A DNA stretch of 64,000 nt from Caballeronia sp. BR00000012568055 (GTDB lineage: Bacteria; Pseudomonadota; Gammaproteobacteria; Burkholderiales; Burkholderiaceae), in contig NZ_JAQFVG010000358.1 in assembly GCF_029439455.1 (NCBI RefSeq), positions 140,076 through 204,075 on the forward strand. The letters run 5' to 3'. Below are positions 44,883 through 53,141 of the stretch, piece by piece. The notes under the pieces were generated by a model that searched no databases, was not told the origin of the DNA, and saw only the letters and a program-made list of their open reading frames with translations. The position numbers and the translations under genes were made by a program. Every line of letters begins with the position of its first letter. Within the stretch, counting starts at the first letter, position 1.

Positions 44883-45449
44883 ATGCAGAAAAATAAAGGT
44901 CTCTGGCGCAACAAACTTGCCCAGGGCGCGATTGCCCTGACACTCGGACTGGCGTCCGCTGCGGCACACGCTGATCGCTGGGGATTGCAGGTTGCCGGCG
45001 GTGTCGCGAATCACGATTTCAAGAAGGCGGACGTCGGCGTCGTGTGGGACCCGGACCTTACGTGGTGGGAAATCGGCGGATTTCACTTCACGCTGCTTGG
45101 TGAAGGCCACGTCGGTTACTGGCATACGAGCGAGAGCAACTCGGTTCATCCGAACATATGGGAAGTCGGCGTGACGCCGGTGCTGCGCTTCGTCAAAAGC
45201 GGCGGCTGGTTCCGGCCGTTCATCGAAGCGGGCGTGGGCGTCCGGTTGCTGTCGCATACGCGGATCACGGACGACTTCTCCATTTCCACCGCGTTCCAGT
45301 TCGCCGATATGGTCGGCGTCGGCGCGATCTTCGGCGACAAACAGAACTATCAGGCGGGCTTCCGCTTCCAGCATCTGTCGAACGCGAGTATCAAAGAGCC
45401 GAATCCTGGTATAAATTTCTCGCAGGTTTATCTGCAATACAACTTCTGA
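44883..45449 (+). CDS. pagL: PagL-type lipid A 3-O-deacylase
   Basis: A 188-residue outer-membrane beta-barrel enzyme that removes the 3-position acyl chain from lipid A. A signal peptide ends near AAAHA (residue 30). The active-site block FRFQHLSNASIKEPNPGIN holds His164 and Ser166, equivalent to the catalytic His and Ser of the Pseudomonas enzyme; where that enzyme has its Glu, this one has Asn178. The C-terminal residue is phenylalanine, as in barrel proteins. The ATG at 44883 starts the signal peptide; an earlier in-frame start is open. It is divergent from rpoH. Confidence 0.88.
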   Translation: MQKNKGLWRNKLAQGAIALTLGLASAAAHADRWGLQVAGGVANHDFKKADVGVVWDPDLTWWEIGGFHFTLLGEGHVGYWHTSESNSVHPNIWEVGVTPVLRFVKSGGWFRPFIEAGVGVRLLSHTRITDDFSISTAFQFADMVGVGAIFGDKQNYQAGFRFQHLSNASIKEPNPGINFSQVYLQYNF

Positions 45450-45494
45450 CGCGGCGCCGGGGAATCGGTTCCGCGACCTACGTGGAGTTGATCG

Positions 45495-45881
45495 ATGCCG
45501 GCAACAACCATTGAGGCGATACGCGGCCTCGAACGAGACCGCTTCCGAGCGATGGTGGAAGGCGACGGCGCAGCGCTCGATACGCTGCTCGCCGAAAACG
45601 TCAGTTATGTCCACACCAACGGCAAGCGCGAGACCAAGCGTCAGTTTATCGATGCGATCACCGCGGGCCGGCGTCGTTATCGGCAGATCGAGATTCAGTC
45701 GCAGGACGTGGTTCCTGCGGGCAAGGATACGTGCATCGTGTCGGGGCGCGCGCTGATCGAGATGGAATCGAAGAATGGCGCGCTGCTGTTTCCGATCGCC
45801 TATACCGCCGTGCATGTTCAGGCCGACGCGGGGCAGTGGCAATTGCTCGCGCTTCAGGCGACGCGCGTGGCGCTCGAATAA
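45495..45881 (+). CDS. DUF4440 / NTF2-like protein
   Basis: A 128-residue protein of the SnoaL/NTF2 fold (DUF4440). The start is RDRFRAMVEGDGAALDTLLAENVSYVHTNGK, a typical helix plus strand with a histidine in the pocket, and the end is WQLLALQATRV. Members include ketosteroid-isomerase-like enzymes and binding proteins; the role here is unknown. It follows pagL by 45 bases and ends convergently with leuA. Confidence 0.83.
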   Translation: MPATTIEAIRGLERDRFRAMVEGDGAALDTLLAENVSYVHTNGKRETKRQFIDAITAGRRRYRQIEIQSQDVVPAGKDTCIVSGRALIEMESKNGALLFPIAYTAVHVQADAGQWQLLALQATRVALE

Positions 45882-45909
45882 GCGCCACGTTTCCGCCACG
45901 CGTCGGGCG

Positions 45910-47559
45910 TTACGCCTCGACCGCCTCGTCCTGAGGCACGCTTTCCACGATTCCCTTCGATCGATTCACCGCGCTCACGACCGCATCCACCACCGCGACC
46001 GCGGGATTCGCGTGCACCGCGACGCCGAAGCGCATCGGCTGATCGCCGACGCGGCAGCCGACGAAGGCCGCCGTCTCGCCCTTCGACGTCAACACGGTTT
46101 CGAACGACACGACGCTCGCGCCCACTTCCAGCGCCGAAGCCACCGCGTTCGCGCATTCCTCGCCGCTCGCCGCGCTCAACGCCGAGACCACGGAAACGCG
46201 CCGCCCAAACACCGAAACCGTCGATGCATCGACGCGCGAGACCGCGCCGCCTGCATCGAAATATTCGCGTTTGAAGAGCGCGCAAACCGCTTCGCCGCTG
46301 ATTTCCTCACCTGAAGAATCCGCGAGCTTCTGAACCGCGTGGCTGAACTCGATCTGCACGCGTCGCGGCGGCGCGAAGCCGAGACCGCGTTCGAGCAGGA
46401 ACGTCGCGCCGCCCTTGCCGGACTGGCTGTTCACGCGGATCACGGCGTCGTAGCTGCGGCCGAGATCGGCTGGATCGATCGGCAAATAGGGCATTTCCCA
46501 GACCGTGCCGGGCACGCGCTGCGCAAAGCCCTTGCGGATTGCGTCCTGATGCGAGCCGGAGAACGCGGTGAAGACGAGATCGCCCGCGTACGGATGGCGC
46601 GGATGCACCGGAATCTGATTGCAACGCTCGACGACGCGGCGCACCGCATCGATATCCGAGAAATCGAGTCCCGGATCGATACCTTGCGTATAGAGATTCA
46701 TCGCCAGCGTGACGAGATCGACGTTGCCGGTGCGCTCGCCGTTGCCGAACAAACATCCTTCGATCCGGTCCGCGCCCGCGAGCAGCGCCATTTCCGCCGC
46801 CGCCACCGCCGTGCCGCGATCGTTATGCGGATGCACCGACAACACGATCGAATCGCGATAACCCATATTCCGATCCATCCATTCGATCTGATCGGCGAAC
46901 ACGTTGGGCATCGCGGCTTCGACGGTCGCCGGGAGATTGACGATCATCTTGTGATCCTGCGTCGGACGCCACATTTGCGCGACCGCGTCGCAGACTTCGC
47001 GCGCGAACGAGAGTTCGGTCATGCTGAAAGTCTCGGGCGAATACTGATACGTCCAGTGCGTATCCGGCCGCGACATCGCGCATTCCTTGATCATGCGCGT
47101 GCCTTCCACGGCGAGCGCCTTCACCTCGTCCTTCGACTGATTGAACACGATCTTGCGGAACGACGGCGCGATCGCATTGTAGAGATGCACGATTACCTTG
47201 CTCGCGCCTTCGACGGCCTCGAACGTGCGTTCGATCAAATCGCGCCGCGACTGCACCAGCACTTCGATGGTGACATCGTCGGGAATGCGCTTTTCGTCGA
47301 TCAACTTGCGCACGAAGTCGAAGTCGGTCTGCGATGCCGACGGAAACCCCACCTCGATTTCCTTGAATCCGATTCCCACCAGCATCTCGAAGAATTCGAG
47401 TTTCGCTTCGATGCCCATCGGCTCGATCAGCGACTGGTTGCCGTCGCGCAGATCGGTGCTCATCCAGATAGGAGCCTTTTCGATCGTGCGATTTGGCCAG
47501 CGGCGGCCATTCAGACGGACTTGCGGAAACGGGCGGTATTTCTCGGCGGGGTTCGGCAT
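45910..47559 (-). CDS. leuA: 2-isopropylmalate synthase, class II (LeuA2)
   Basis: A 549-residue enzyme condensing acetyl-CoA with 2-ketoisovalerate, the committed step of leucine synthesis. The TIM barrel begins [15 protein letters not shown] with metal ligands, and [14 protein letters not shown] carries the metal histidines. The C-terminal ~120 residues are the LeuA allosteric dimer domain, where leucine binds. The start may be the ATG at 47559 or 47562, which are adjacent. It belongs to the longer class common in actinobacteria and some betaproteobacteria. Confidence 0.94.
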   Translation of the reverse strand: MPNPAEKYRPFPQVRLNGRRWPNRTIEKAPIWMSTDLRDGNQSLIEPMGIEAKLEFFEMLVGIGFKEIEVGFPSASQTDFDFVRKLIDEKRIPDDVTIEVLVQSRRDLIERTFEAVEGASKVIVHLYNAIAPSFRKIVFNQSKDEVKALAVEGTRMIKECAMSRPDTHWTYQYSPETFSMTELSFAREVCDAVAQMWRPTQDHKMIVNLPATVEAAMPNVFADQIEWMDRNMGYRDSIVLSVHPHNDRGTAVAAAEMALLAGADRIEGCLFGNGERTGNVDLVTLAMNLYTQGIDPGLDFSDIDAVRRVVERCNQIPVHPRHPYAGDLVFTAFSGSHQDAIRKGFAQRVPGTVWEMPYLPIDPADLGRSYDAVIRVNSQSGKGGATFLLERGLGFAPPRRVQIEFSHAVQKLADSSGEEISGEAVCALFKREYFDAGGAVSRVDASTVSVFGRRVSVVSALSAASGEECANAVASALEVGASVVSFETVLTSKGETAAFVGCRVGDQPMRFGVAVHANPAVAVVDAVVSAVNRSKGIVESVPQDEAVEA

Positions 47560-47974
47560 CATGATCGTCGATCTCTCTTCGGACGGTTTGCGTAGCGCCT
47601 GCGAGAGATTCCGCAGCCGGCGGCTGGCCGGCATCGGCTGAATGCACATGTTGCTTTGCCGCGCGCACGATCACGATGCGTCCCGACGTGGGTAACGCCT
47701 GCGACCAAGGTGAACGTGCGCGAAGCAGCGTGCATTTGACCCTCGCGTTTCCGTATCGCGGGATGCGCGAACGAAAAGCTGACGACTACAAGTGGTAAGG
47801 AGGTACTGCGGGAGACTGCTGGAGGACCGGACGCCTTGCGACGCACGGCGCTACATCTGGCGACTTACGCTAGACGTAGCGATAGAGGCCGCGCTAGGCG
47901 GCCCGAAATAATTCGGAGGGAGGAGAATTGGGTGAAGCGCATGTTGCGACTTTAAACCGATGCAGAAGAATCTG
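47560..47974 (-). other. Intergenic leader region of leuA
   Basis: About 415 bases without a recognised gene. On the minus strand, an ATG at 47735 preceded by GAGGG opens a 58-codon frame whose TGA overlaps the leuA start. The predicted peptide is Arg-rich, has no run of leucine codons and resembles no leader I know, so I do not annotate it as a gene. A GGCCGC/GCGGCC hairpin without a T-tract lies close to the ybiB end. Confidence 0.45.
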
Positions 47975-48964
47975 TCAAATCGGATTTTTCTGGGCTTCGA
48001 GCGGTTTGCGGACGACTTGCGCAATCACATCGACCTGGCGCGTGACGGCGGGCGGCACCGGCACATCGCCGCGCATCACGCTTTCGATCCAGCGCGCGGT
48101 GGTCGCCGCATCGAGCGATTCGGGCATCTCGACGTGCGGCGCGTGCGGCTGTGAGTGCTCCGGCGCGATCAGCGTTTCGGCGTGGCCGTCGTGGAACCAA
48201 TCGACCTGCACCGTGCGACGCGTGTCCGCAACCGCTTCGCCTTCCGTGCCGCGCGCGAGCAATGCGCCGCCGATCGCGGTATCGGGATGTTCGGTGAACA
48301 GGCCCGTCAGACTTTCCCGATACTCCGGATGCGTGTAGTTCACGAGCCGCAGTCCCGGCTCTGCAAACGGCTGAAGAATCTTGACCAGCGTGTGCGTCGA
48401 ATTGCGCACGCCCATGATGCGGCGAATCGATAGCAAGCGCGCCAGCTTCGGCGCGAGCACGCCGATCGGCGCGAACGCGAGCCGGCGCGACGCCAGCGAA
48501 TCCTCGATTTCATCGTGCGATGCCGCGTGCGGAATGCCCAATTCCGCGAAAATTTCCGCACTGGTCACGCGGCCGGGATCATCGACAACGCCATGCACGA
48601 GCACCGGCACGCCTTCGCGCGCCAGCATCAGCGCGAGCAGCGGCGTCAGATTCGGCTGTTTACGCGCGCCGTTGTAGCTCGGAATCGATACGGGCCGCGC
48701 GTGCTCGCGTCCTTCCTGCACATGCAGCGGCTCGAACGATCGATGCGCGGCGGCAAGCATCGCCGCGAGTTCGGCGGACGTTTCACCCTTCACGCGATAC
48801 GCCAGCAGCACCGCGCCGAGTTCGAGATCGGAGACGCGGTTGTCGAGCATGGCTTCGTAGAGCGCGTAGGTTTCGTCGCGGGAGAGGGCGCGCGCGCCGT
48901 TCGGCCCACGGCCGATTTCCTTGATGTAGCGTGCGCAGGCGAAAGCGGAGTCGGTATCGGTCAT
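47975..48964 (-). CDS. ybiB: YbiB-type DNA-binding protein (TrpD2 family)
   Basis: A 329-residue protein of the glycosyltransferase family 3 fold, related to anthranilate phosphoribosyltransferase. The N-terminal helical domain (ALYEAMLDNRVSDLELGAVLLAYRVKGET) and the later GVRNSTHTLVKILQPF block match YbiB/TrpD2. E. coli YbiB binds nucleic acid without sequence preference and lacks phosphoribosyltransferase activity. It is divergent from the hydrolase gene across about 275 bases that contain no supported gene. Confidence 0.85.
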   Translation of the reverse strand: MTDTDSAFACARYIKEIGRGPNGARALSRDETYALYEAMLDNRVSDLELGAVLLAYRVKGETSAELAAMLAAAHRSFEPLHVQEGREHARPVSIPSYNGARKQPNLTPLLALMLAREGVPVLVHGVVDDPGRVTSAEIFAELGIPHAASHDEIEDSLASRRLAFAPIGVLAPKLARLLSIRRIMGVRNSTHTLVKILQPFAEPGLRLVNYTHPEYRESLTGLFTEHPDTAIGGALLARGTEGEAVADTRRTVQVDWFHDGHAETLIAPEHSQPHAPHVEMPESLDAATTARWIESVMRGDVPVPPAVTRQVDVIAQVVRKPLEAQKNPI

Positions 48965-49240
48965 TGGTTGCGTGGGCGGATCGGGCGCTCAATTCGTGGT
49001 CTGAGCGATGCCGTCGCGAAGTTGGTGTGCAGGAAGATATTCAGTATCGCATTTAGCAGGCGCTGACAAGGTGCGTTCCGATTGCGTTCCAATCGATACG
49101 ACTCGCTCATGGCGATTTCATGACGTTGCCGAAGGCGAGTCGAAAGCTCCTGAAAGCCGCGCCGGACAAGCGCCGTCACGATTTCCGCGTGCGCGTTACA
49201 CTCCTCGATCGTGCTGCATATCAAAAACCAGGAGAGCGGG

Positions 49241-49939
49241 ATGAGTTACGTGTTTTCTCCGGCGCCGGCTGCAACGGTGCCCGTCGATGGTTCGGATCAA
49301 CAGTTTCCGGTGCGCCGCATTTATTGCGTCGGACGAAATTACGAAGCGCACGCGCGCGAAATGGGCCACGATCCCGACCGCGAGCCGCCGTTCTTCTTCA
49401 GCAAACCCGCCGATGCCGTGCTTTACGTCGCGCCGGGCGCAACGGGCGAGTTTCCGTATCCCACGCTCACGAAAAACCTGCACTACGAGATGGAACTGGT
49501 CGCGGCCATCGGCAAGCAGGGCAAAAACATTTCCGCCGATACAGCGCTCGACTACGTGTACGGCTACGCGCTCGGCCTCGACATGACGCGCCGCGATCTG
49601 CAAGCCGATGCGAAAAAGCTCGGCCGTCCGTGGGATACGGCGAAGGGCTTCGATCATTCCGCGCCCATCGGCCCGATTCATCCGGTGTCGAAAGTCGGCC
49701 ATCTGGAAAAAAGCGCGATCTGGCTGACGGTCAACGGTGAAGAAAAGCAGCGCTCTGATATCTCGCAACTGATCTGGTCGGTCGGCGAGACGATCGCTTA
49801 TCTGTCCACGCTGTTCGAACTCTTCCCCGGCGATCTCATTTTCACCGGCACGCCGGAAGGCGTCGGCGCAGTCGTGCAGGGCGATGTGATGAAGGGCGGC
49901 GTCGAAGGTATCGGCGAATTTACCGTGCGCGTGGTCTGA
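49241..49939 (+). CDS. Fumarylacetoacetate hydrolase family protein (fumarylpyruvate hydrolase-like)
   Basis: A 232-residue FAH-fold enzyme. The [18 protein letters not shown] opening, the metal-binding [12 protein letters not shown] acidic pair and the DMTRRDLQ aspartate are visible. The following gene encodes a maleylpyruvate/maleylacetoacetate isomerase, so the likely reaction is hydrolysis of fumarylpyruvate to fumarate and pyruvate in gentisate breakdown. An AGGAGAG site fixes the ATG at 49241. No ring-opening dioxygenase is encoded nearby. Confidence 0.9.
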   Translation: MSYVFSPAPAATVPVDGSDQQFPVRRIYCVGRNYEAHAREMGHDPDREPPFFFSKPADAVLYVAPGATGEFPYPTLTKNLHYEMELVAAIGKQGKNISADTALDYVYGYALGLDMTRRDLQADAKKLGRPWDTAKGFDHSAPIGPIHPVSKVGHLEKSAIWLTVNGEEKQRSDISQLIWSVGETIAYLSTLFELFPGDLIFTGTPEGVGAVVQGDVMKGGVEGIGEFTVRVV

Positions 49940-50583
49940 TGAAGCTCTATAGCTATTTTCGAAGCTCGGCGGCGTATCGCGTGCGGATTGCGCTGAATCT
50001 GAAGGGACTCGACTACGAGTACGCGCCCGTGCATCTGTTGCGCGATGGCGGGCAGCAGTTGAAGCCGGAGTATCGCGAACTGAATGCGGACGGCATCGTG
50101 CCGACGCTCGTCGATGGTGACGACGTGCTCACGCAGTCGCTTGCGATCATCGAGTATCTGGAAGAGACGCATCCCGAGCCGGCGCTGTTGCCGCGCGATC
50201 CGATCGATCGCGCGTTCGTGCGTTCGGTGGCGTTGCAGGTCGCGTGCGAGATTCATCCGGTCGACAATCTGCGCGTGCTGAAGTATCTGAAGCACGAACT
50301 GAAAGTGGCCGATGACGTGAAGGACGCCTGGTACAGGCATTGGATCGATTCGGGCTTCGCTGCGCTGGAAAAGCGCCTGGCGCGCGACAAGCGCGTCGGC
50401 TCGCTGACTTTTGGCGATACGCCGACCATCGCGGACTTGTGCATCGTGCCGCAGGTGTTCAATGCGCAGCGCTTCAATATCGACCTGACGCCTTATCCGA
50501 CGATTGCGCGTATCGCCGAGGCCGCCAATCAACTCGATGCCTTCGCCAAAGCCGCGCCCGCGCAGCAGCCGGACGCCGAATGA
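49939..50583 (+). CDS. maiA: Maleylacetoacetate/maleylpyruvate isomerase (zeta-class GST)
   Basis: A 214-residue glutathione transferase fold enzyme. The glutathione-activating motif SSAAYRVRIAL is at residues 9-19, followed by NADGIVPTLVDGDDVLTQSLAIIEYL, and the C-terminal helical domain is complete. It isomerises the cis to the trans keto-acid with glutathione as cofactor. Its ATG overlaps the hydrolase stop and its own stop overlaps the next start, so the three genes are a tight operon. Confidence 0.92.
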   Translation: MKLYSYFRSSAAYRVRIALNLKGLDYEYAPVHLLRDGGQQLKPEYRELNADGIVPTLVDGDDVLTQSLAIIEYLEETHPEPALLPRDPIDRAFVRSVALQVACEIHPVDNLRVLKYLKHELKVADDVKDAWYRHWIDSGFAALEKRLARDKRVGSLTFGDTPTIADLCIVPQVFNAQRFNIDLTPYPTIARIAEAANQLDAFAKAAPAQQPDAE

Positions 50584-51197
50584 CGGGCGATTGGGCGGCG
50601 TTATTTTCGGGCGCGGGGCTGGGCGCGAGTCTGATCGTCGCGATCGGGGCGCAGAACGCGTTCGTGTTGCGGCAAGGGCTGAAGCGCAGGCACGTCGGTA
50701 TCGTCGTGTCGATTTGCGCGTTGATCGATGTGCTGCTGATCGGCTTGGGTATCGGCGGAATGGGCGCGTTGATTCAACGCGCGCCCGTTTTGCTCGATGT
50801 GATTCGCTGGGCCGGCGCGGCCTTCGTGTTTCTCTACGGCTTGCGCGCGTTTCTGGCGGCGTGGCGCGGGCCGGGGCATCTGAACGCGGCGGCGCAGGAA
50901 TCGCAAACCGCGATGAGCGCAGCGACTACGGTGATCGCGTTGTCGCTGCTCAATCCGCACGTTTATCTCGATACCGTGGTGCTGCTCGGCGGCATCGGCG
51001 CGCGGCATGCGTATCCGGGCAACGCGTGGTTCGCCGCCGGCGCGATGTGCTCGTCGATCGTGTGGTTCACGGCGCTTGGCTACGGCGCGCGCCTGCTCGA
51101 ACCGTGGTTCGAGAAAGACGTGTCGTGGCGCGTGCTCGATGTGATCGTCGGCTGCGTGATGTGGTGGATTGCGGCGTCGTTAGTCTTCGCGCGATAA
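50580..51197 (+). CDS. LysE/ArgO family amino acid exporter
   Basis: A 205-residue membrane protein with about six helices. GAGLGASLIVAIGAQNAFVLRQGL is the ArgO/LysE signature, and SLLNPHVYLDTVVLLGGIG is the second conserved block. It probably exports basic amino acids such as arginine or lysine. The ATG overlaps the maiA stop by four bases, though the functional link with aromatic breakdown is not obvious. An AT-rich spacer of about 130 bases follows before the two-partner secretion pair. Confidence 0.88.
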   Translation: MTGDWAALFSGAGLGASLIVAIGAQNAFVLRQGLKRRHVGIVVSICALIDVLLIGLGIGGMGALIQRAPVLLDVIRWAGAAFVFLYGLRAFLAAWRGPGHLNAAAQESQTAMSAATTVIALSLLNPHVYLDTVVLLGGIGARHAYPGNAWFAAGAMCSSIVWFTALGYGARLLEPWFEKDVSWRVLDVIVGCVMWWIAASLVFAR

Positions 51198-51329
51198 AAA
51201 TAACGAATAGATTTGCCTTCACTGGCAAATCACCGATTAGCGACCGACTGCAACAATTAACATCATAATTACGATTTAATTCGGATTAGTTTCATTATCA
51301 TTTCAGTCGTTCATATCTAAGATTTCGGG

Positions 51330-53087
51330 TTGCTAATCATTGGCTTTCCCGTGTCTCATCGAACTCCATCGCTGACTGCGACTGCCACTTCGCTGGCGCT
51401 TTTCGGCCTCACACTCAACGCACAGGCCGCGGCGCCCATCGCCTCCGAAGCGCCAGCCATCAACGATCTGGCGCGCGCGTCCCAAACGCAGCAACTGCAA
51501 CAGCAACGTTTGGATGCCGAAACAAATTCCGGCGAACTCGCCAATACGCTGACGCCCGGCGGCGATCTCAAACAAACCTTCGATATCGGGCATTTGCCCG
51601 CGGAATCGCCGTGCTTTCCGATCAGCGAAGTCAGGCTTGTCGATTCGCCCTTCGACTGGCTCGATGCGAAAGCGCAAAAGGCCGCAGGCCAGTGCATTGG
51701 CACGCAAGGTTTGAAGCTCGTTTTGCGCGAGTTGGGCAATGAGCTGATCGATCGTGGCTACATCACCTCGCGCGTGACGCTGCCGGAGCAATCGCTTGCG
51801 TCGGGCGTGTTGACGCTGAATATCGCGCCGGGGAAAGTTGCCGATATCCGCACCGAAGGCGATGGCATCGGCACGCTCGGCGCGGCGCTACCCAGTCACC
51901 AAGGCGCGCTGCTCAATCAACGCGATGTGGATCAGGCGCTCGAGAATATCCGCCGCTTGTCGTCGCAGTCCGGTGCGCGGTTCGCCATCATGCCCGGCAG
52001 CGAAGCGGGTGATTCCGACATCGTGCTGACGCCGGACACGGGCAAGCGCTGGCAAGGCGTGGTTGGTTACGACAACGCCGGCCAAAAGGCGACGGGCAAG
52101 AACGAAGTTTTCGCCGCGCTCGTCGTCGATTCGCCGTTTCATCTTTACGACCAGCTTCAGCTTTTCGGCCTGACCAATGCCGATCGCGGCGCGTCCGGAC
52201 ACGGCACGGATCAGGTGGCGGCCGGCTATAGCGTGCCGTTTGGTTACGGCATGTTGAGCCTCGACGCGAGCCGCGCAAGTTATGAGCAAACCGTGCGCGC
52301 GAGTGTCGGCCCGGTGCAATACACCGGCGACCAAAAGAACTTCGGCGCGAAGTTGTCCGCGGTCGTGCAGCGCAACGCGCATTCACGCACGGAACTGCGC
52401 GTACGCGCGTTTCGCTCGATGGCCGCGAACGCGATCAACGCTCAGCCTACCGACATCCAGAACCGCGATGTCTACGGCTACGAACTCGGCGCATCGCACC
52501 GGCGCTATGTCGGGCGCGCGCAGATCAACGCGTCGCTTGGCTGGCGGGAAACGCTGCCGGGGCTGTCGAGGAATCCGGGATATGCGGTCGGACCCGGCTT
52601 CAGCGGCCGCGAGCAAATCGAAACGGCGAATCTGAGCGTGCTCGCGCCATTTCGGATCGGCAAACAGCCGTTTTCTTATCGATTCGGATGGGCGGCCCAG
52701 AACGCGCGTACGCCTGTCAATGCTCAGGATTACTTCACGATCGGCACACGTTATTCGGTGCGCGGCTTCGACCAGCAATCGACGCTGTCCGCCGAAAGCG
52801 GCTGGGCCGTATCCAACGAACTCGACTGGTACGCGCCTACGCGCATCGGCACGCAGTCCGTGTACGTCGGCGCCGACGTTGGACGCGTGCGTGGGCCGAC
52901 GGCGCCGTTTCTGGCGGGTGACACGCTGGTGGGGGCAGTGGTCGGTGTCAGAGGCACTTTGGCTCCGGCGAACCGGTTCGTCGGTGGCGTCGATTTCGAC
53001 GTATCGCTGGGTTGGCCGCTTTACAAGCCCAAGGCGTATCCGAATAAGTCGCCGACTGTGCTCGTGCAGATGAGCATACGCATCTGA
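51330..53087 (+). CDS. TpsB/ShlB-type outer-membrane transporter of two-partner secretion
   Basis: A 585-residue Omp85-superfamily transporter. An export signal ends near LNAQA. A Gln-rich helix (QTQQLQQQRLDAE) is followed by two POTRA regions (about residues 85-230; FPISEVRLVD opens the first) and a 16-strand barrel. The L6 hairpin motif VRGF is in YSVRGFDQQ. The TTG at 51330 is listed, but a GTG at 51351 leading straight into the signal peptide is equally plausible. It should export the TpsA protein encoded 54 bases downstream. Confidence 0.9.
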   Translation: MLIIGFPVSHRTPSLTATATSLALFGLTLNAQAAAPIASEAPAINDLARASQTQQLQQQRLDAETNSGELANTLTPGGDLKQTFDIGHLPAESPCFPISEVRLVDSPFDWLDAKAQKAAGQCIGTQGLKLVLRELGNELIDRGYITSRVTLPEQSLASGVLTLNIAPGKVADIRTEGDGIGTLGAALPSHQGALLNQRDVDQALENIRRLSSQSGARFAIMPGSEAGDSDIVLTPDTGKRWQGVVGYDNAGQKATGKNEVFAALVVDSPFHLYDQLQLFGLTNADRGASGHGTDQVAAGYSVPFGYGMLSLDASRASYEQTVRASVGPVQYTGDQKNFGAKLSAVVQRNAHSRTELRVRAFRSMAANAINAQPTDIQNRDVYGYELGASHRRYVGRAQINASLGWRETLPGLSRNPGYAVGPGFSGREQIETANLSVLAPFRIGKQPFSYRFGWAAQNARTPVNAQDYFTIGTRYSVRGFDQQSTLSAESGWAVSNELDWYAPTRIGTQSVYVGADVGRVRGPTAPFLAGDTLVGAVVGVRGTLAPANRFVGGVDFDVSLGWPLYKPKAYPNKSPTVLVQMSIRI

Positions 53088-53141
53088 GCGGCCCCACTTT
53101 CTCAATTGCGGCCACAAGCCGCAGCTTTCTTAAAAATAATC

